From the NCBI GenBank assembly GCA_041745535.1, contig JBGTIS010000380.1:1-15047 (forward strand): a DNA stretch of 15,047 nucleotides. Direction: 5' to 3'. Positions within the stretch are counted from its first letter, which is position 1. Each line of letters starts with the position of its first letter. This DNA comes from JBGTIS01 sp041745535 (GTDB lineage Bacteria > Bacteroidota > Bacteroidia > Cytophagales > Cyclobacteriaceae). The position numbers and the translations under genes were made by a program. This document shows positions 13,262 to 15,047 of this stretch, in pieces. The notes beneath the pieces are model-generated. The model was not told where the DNA came from. It worked only from the letters and a program-made list of their open reading frames with translations, and searched no databases.

Positions 13262-15047
13262 TTACCGCAGCAGGGTTACATCACCGGCTTTGGTTTCCTT
13301 TCTGCCATCGCTGTACTCAAGAATTAATTTAAATACATATACATCTTTAGGACTTAATTTCCCTTTGAAGTATCCATCCCATCCCTGGTGCTTATCAAAA
13401 CTTTCAAATAGCAATTCTCCCCAGCGATTGTAAATCAGCATATGGAAACTGGTAACGCCTTCAATTACCGGTAGGAACGCATCGTTGTAGCTGCCATTGG
13501 CTGGATTTTCGCCGGACCCGGGACCTGCCATACTCGGCGTAAACGCGTTTGGTATCTGTACCTTTCCTCCTTCCTGAACAAAAACTGAATTTTCCCTTCT
13601 GAGCGTATCCGTACAGCCATATTCATTGGTAGCCACCAGGGTAACGGAATAGGTACCCGGCGTTTTGTAAACATGATCCGGTTCAAATTCCGATGATGTA
13701 TTTTCATCTCCGAAATCCCACCAGTAGGTTTCAGCGCCTTGGCTGAGGTTGGCCATATAAATCGGTTGAGTTAATAGTACTTCTACCGGCCTGATGGTAA
13801 ATCCCGCATCAGGATTATCATATACCTCCACACTGAATTCCTTCTTCTTTTCAAGGGTTATACCTCCACTGTTGGTAGCCTGTAGGGTAACGGAATATAT
13901 GCCTGGTTCATAGTATGTATAAGAAGGATTCTCTTCGGTTGAAACGCCTTGTCCCCGCCCAAACGACCAGTAATAAGATTCCGCATACCGGGATAGATTC
14001 GTAAAATGTACCGTTAAGGGGCGACAACCGGATACCGGACTGATCTCAAAATCCACTATTGGAGGAATGGGAGAAATCGCAATGGTTTGGGTAAGGGTAT
14101 CAGTACATCCGTTGGCATTGTAGGCCACTAAGGATACTTCGTAATTACCTGAATTTCTGAAAAGGTGGTTGGGTTCTTCCAGAAAAGAGCCGGAACCATC
14201 CCCAAAATCCCAGCGATAACTGTTGGCATTCAAAGAGAAATTTGTAAAGTAAACCGGTTGATCAGGCAAATACATGTCTGCAAGCTGAACCCTGAAATCA
14301 GCCTGAGGCCCGGTCTGTAGGTTCACGTAAATGGTTTTTTGTGTTTTTATTAGTATACCAAGAATGTTGCTTGCTTCCAGAGTAACGGTATACGTGCCAT
14401 TTTCCCTGAAAACATAGGTAGGGTCAGCTTCAGTAGAACTTGCTGTGCCATCGCCAAAAGTCCAGTAATAGGTATCCGGATCAGCGTATTTTGACAAATT
14501 CGTAAATTTTACTTCCAAAGGCAGACAACCCTCAATACTAGTATAAGCGAAATCCACAACCGGTAAAGTTGGTTCAATGACGGCCGTAACTGAATCTTCT
14601 TCAAAGCAATCGGCACCTGAAACAGTAAGTTTAACAGGATATTCACCATATCTTTCATACGTATGGGGTTCCGGATCAGCCGCATTAGAAAATGTACTGT
14701 CGCCAAAGCTCCAGGCATACGCCCAATTTCCCGGATTGGTATAATTCTGAATCTGTATGGTAGCATTGGGTATTTGCTGAACTTTCGGGCTAATGGTAAA
14801 GGAGGCATTGATATCCTCCTGTTCTGAAATATTAATCTTTTCCGCATTTTCAGCACTTTTACATCCCGCCACGTTTGTTGTTATCAGTTTTATTTCCTCC
14901 TGTAGTATGGTTCCAATTCTCCGGCTGAAAACCATCTGAAATTTATCGCTTGTCAGGTCGGGACTATTGGCTGGAGCAGGAATTACATCCCATCTATAAA
15001 TCAAACCTTTTTGAGTAGCTTCGGCTTCGTAGGTTACCCTATCACAA
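13262..15047 (-). CDS. PKD-repeat surface protein with gliding-motility/T9SS type B C-terminal domain (5' end outside window)
   Basis: 594 residues are visible. The frame stays open to the window edge (CDRVTYEAEATQKGLIYRW upstream of 15004), so a start at 15004 (a TTG) is not real. There are five PKD-type repeats, with core W-x-FGD motifs near 14710, 14460, 14205, 13960 and 13710, a period of about 83 residues: AWSFGDS, WTFGDGT, WDFGDGS, WSFGRGQ and WDFGDEN. Repeat 4 has Arg in place of the usual Asp. Each repeat ends with a strand like GxYxVTLxAxN. The last 100 residues (IPNAFTPS, FHMLIYNRWGELLFE, GWDGYFKGK, YVFKLILEYSDGRKE) form the type B T9SS sorting domain. The protein is probably exported, cell-surface or released, and may serve in adhesion or gliding. 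It is co-transcribed with the downstream PorP/SprF gene. Confidence 0.92.
   Translation of the reverse strand, partial: CDRVTYEAEATQKGLIYRWDVIPAPANSPDLTSDKFQMVFSRRIGTILQEEIKLITTNVAGCKSAENAEKINISEQEDINASFTISPKVQQIPNATIQIQNYTNPGNWAYAWSFGDSTFSNAADPEPHTYERYGEYPVKLTVSGADCFEEDSVTAVIEPTLPVVDFAYTSIEGCLPLEVKFTNLSKYADPDTYYWTFGDGTASSTEADPTYVFRENGTYTVTLEASNILGILIKTQKTIYVNLQTGPQADFRVQLADMYLPDQPVYFTNFSLNANSYRWDFGDGSGSFLEEPNHLFRNSGNYEVSLVAYNANGCTDTLTQTIAISPIPPIVDFEISPVSGCRPLTVHFTNLSRYAESYYWSFGRGQGVSTEENPSYTYYEPGIYSVTLQATNSGGITLEKKKEFSVEVYDNPDAGFTIRPVEVLLTQPIYMANLSQGAETYWWDFGDENTSSEFEPDHVYKTPGTYSVTLVATNEYGCTDTLRRENSVFVQEGGKVQIPNAFTPSMAGPGSGENPANGSYNDAFLPVIEGVTSFHMLIYNRWGELLFESFDKHQGWDGYFKGKLSPKDVYVFKLILEYSDGRKETKAGDVTLLR

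Noticed and set aside
1..15047. CRISPR array, insertion sequence, phage or integrase genes, tRNA
   Set aside because: No regularly spaced repeats, transposase motifs, terminal inverted repeats or tRNA-like cloverleaf were seen on either strand.

Overview
The window looks like a chromosomal segment of a free-living member of the Bacteroidota, most likely Cytophagales-like. This is inferred from family content: a PorP/SprF-type protein beside a PKD-repeat protein with a gliding-motility/type IX secretion C-terminal domain, a prefix-domain MacB-like permease paired with PadR, several promoters with the Bacteroidota TAnnTTTG -7 box, and starts that mostly lack a Shine-Dalgarno sequence. No species-level call is possible from the sequence alone.

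Region 1 (1-4605): the last codons of a MacB-type permease enter from the left on the + strand. Then come a secreted S41 peptidase (- strand), a decayed NlpE-like lipoprotein gene (-), and an intact 880-residue FtsX/MacB permease placed directly after a PadR regulator (-), with a candidate PadR operator just upstream of padR.

Region 2 (4606-7000): a gene graveyard. On the + strand, 3' fragments of three unrelated genes follow one another: a VOC/glyoxalase-like gene, a MacB-type permease and a VWA-domain gene. They are followed by a general-stress flavin/PNPOx-like gene broken by one in-frame TAG. On the - strand is an intact secreted DUF4350-like protein, preceded by only the last 34 codons of an outer-membrane beta-barrel gene. 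Nearly all the relics are gene 3' ends.

Region 3 (6966-9735): a small SRP RNA gene with a well-spaced Bacteroidota promoter and a T-tract, then a 220-bp leader with inverted repeats, then the hisH-hisA-proB operon ending in an 18-bp perfect hairpin terminator. hisF, the obligate partner of hisH, is not in the window.

Region 4 (9726-12149): a membrane protein that joins a DUF2231-like four-helix region, one c-type haem motif and leucine-rich repeats (-). Next are an AT-rich orphan gene (-) and a 61-residue small protein (+), diverging from an intergenic region with twin AATAGGGGTTAACC repeats.

Region 5 (12165-15047): a T9SS-linked pair on the - strand, a large PKD-repeat surface protein (5' end outside the window) followed by a PorP/SprF-family outer-membrane protein.

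I saw no tRNA, rRNA, CRISPR array, transposase or phage gene. I found no coherent, undescribed multi-gene system. The best leads are the relic mosaic, the cytochrome-LRR fusion protein, the amber-interrupted gene and the twin operator-like repeats at 11780-11815.
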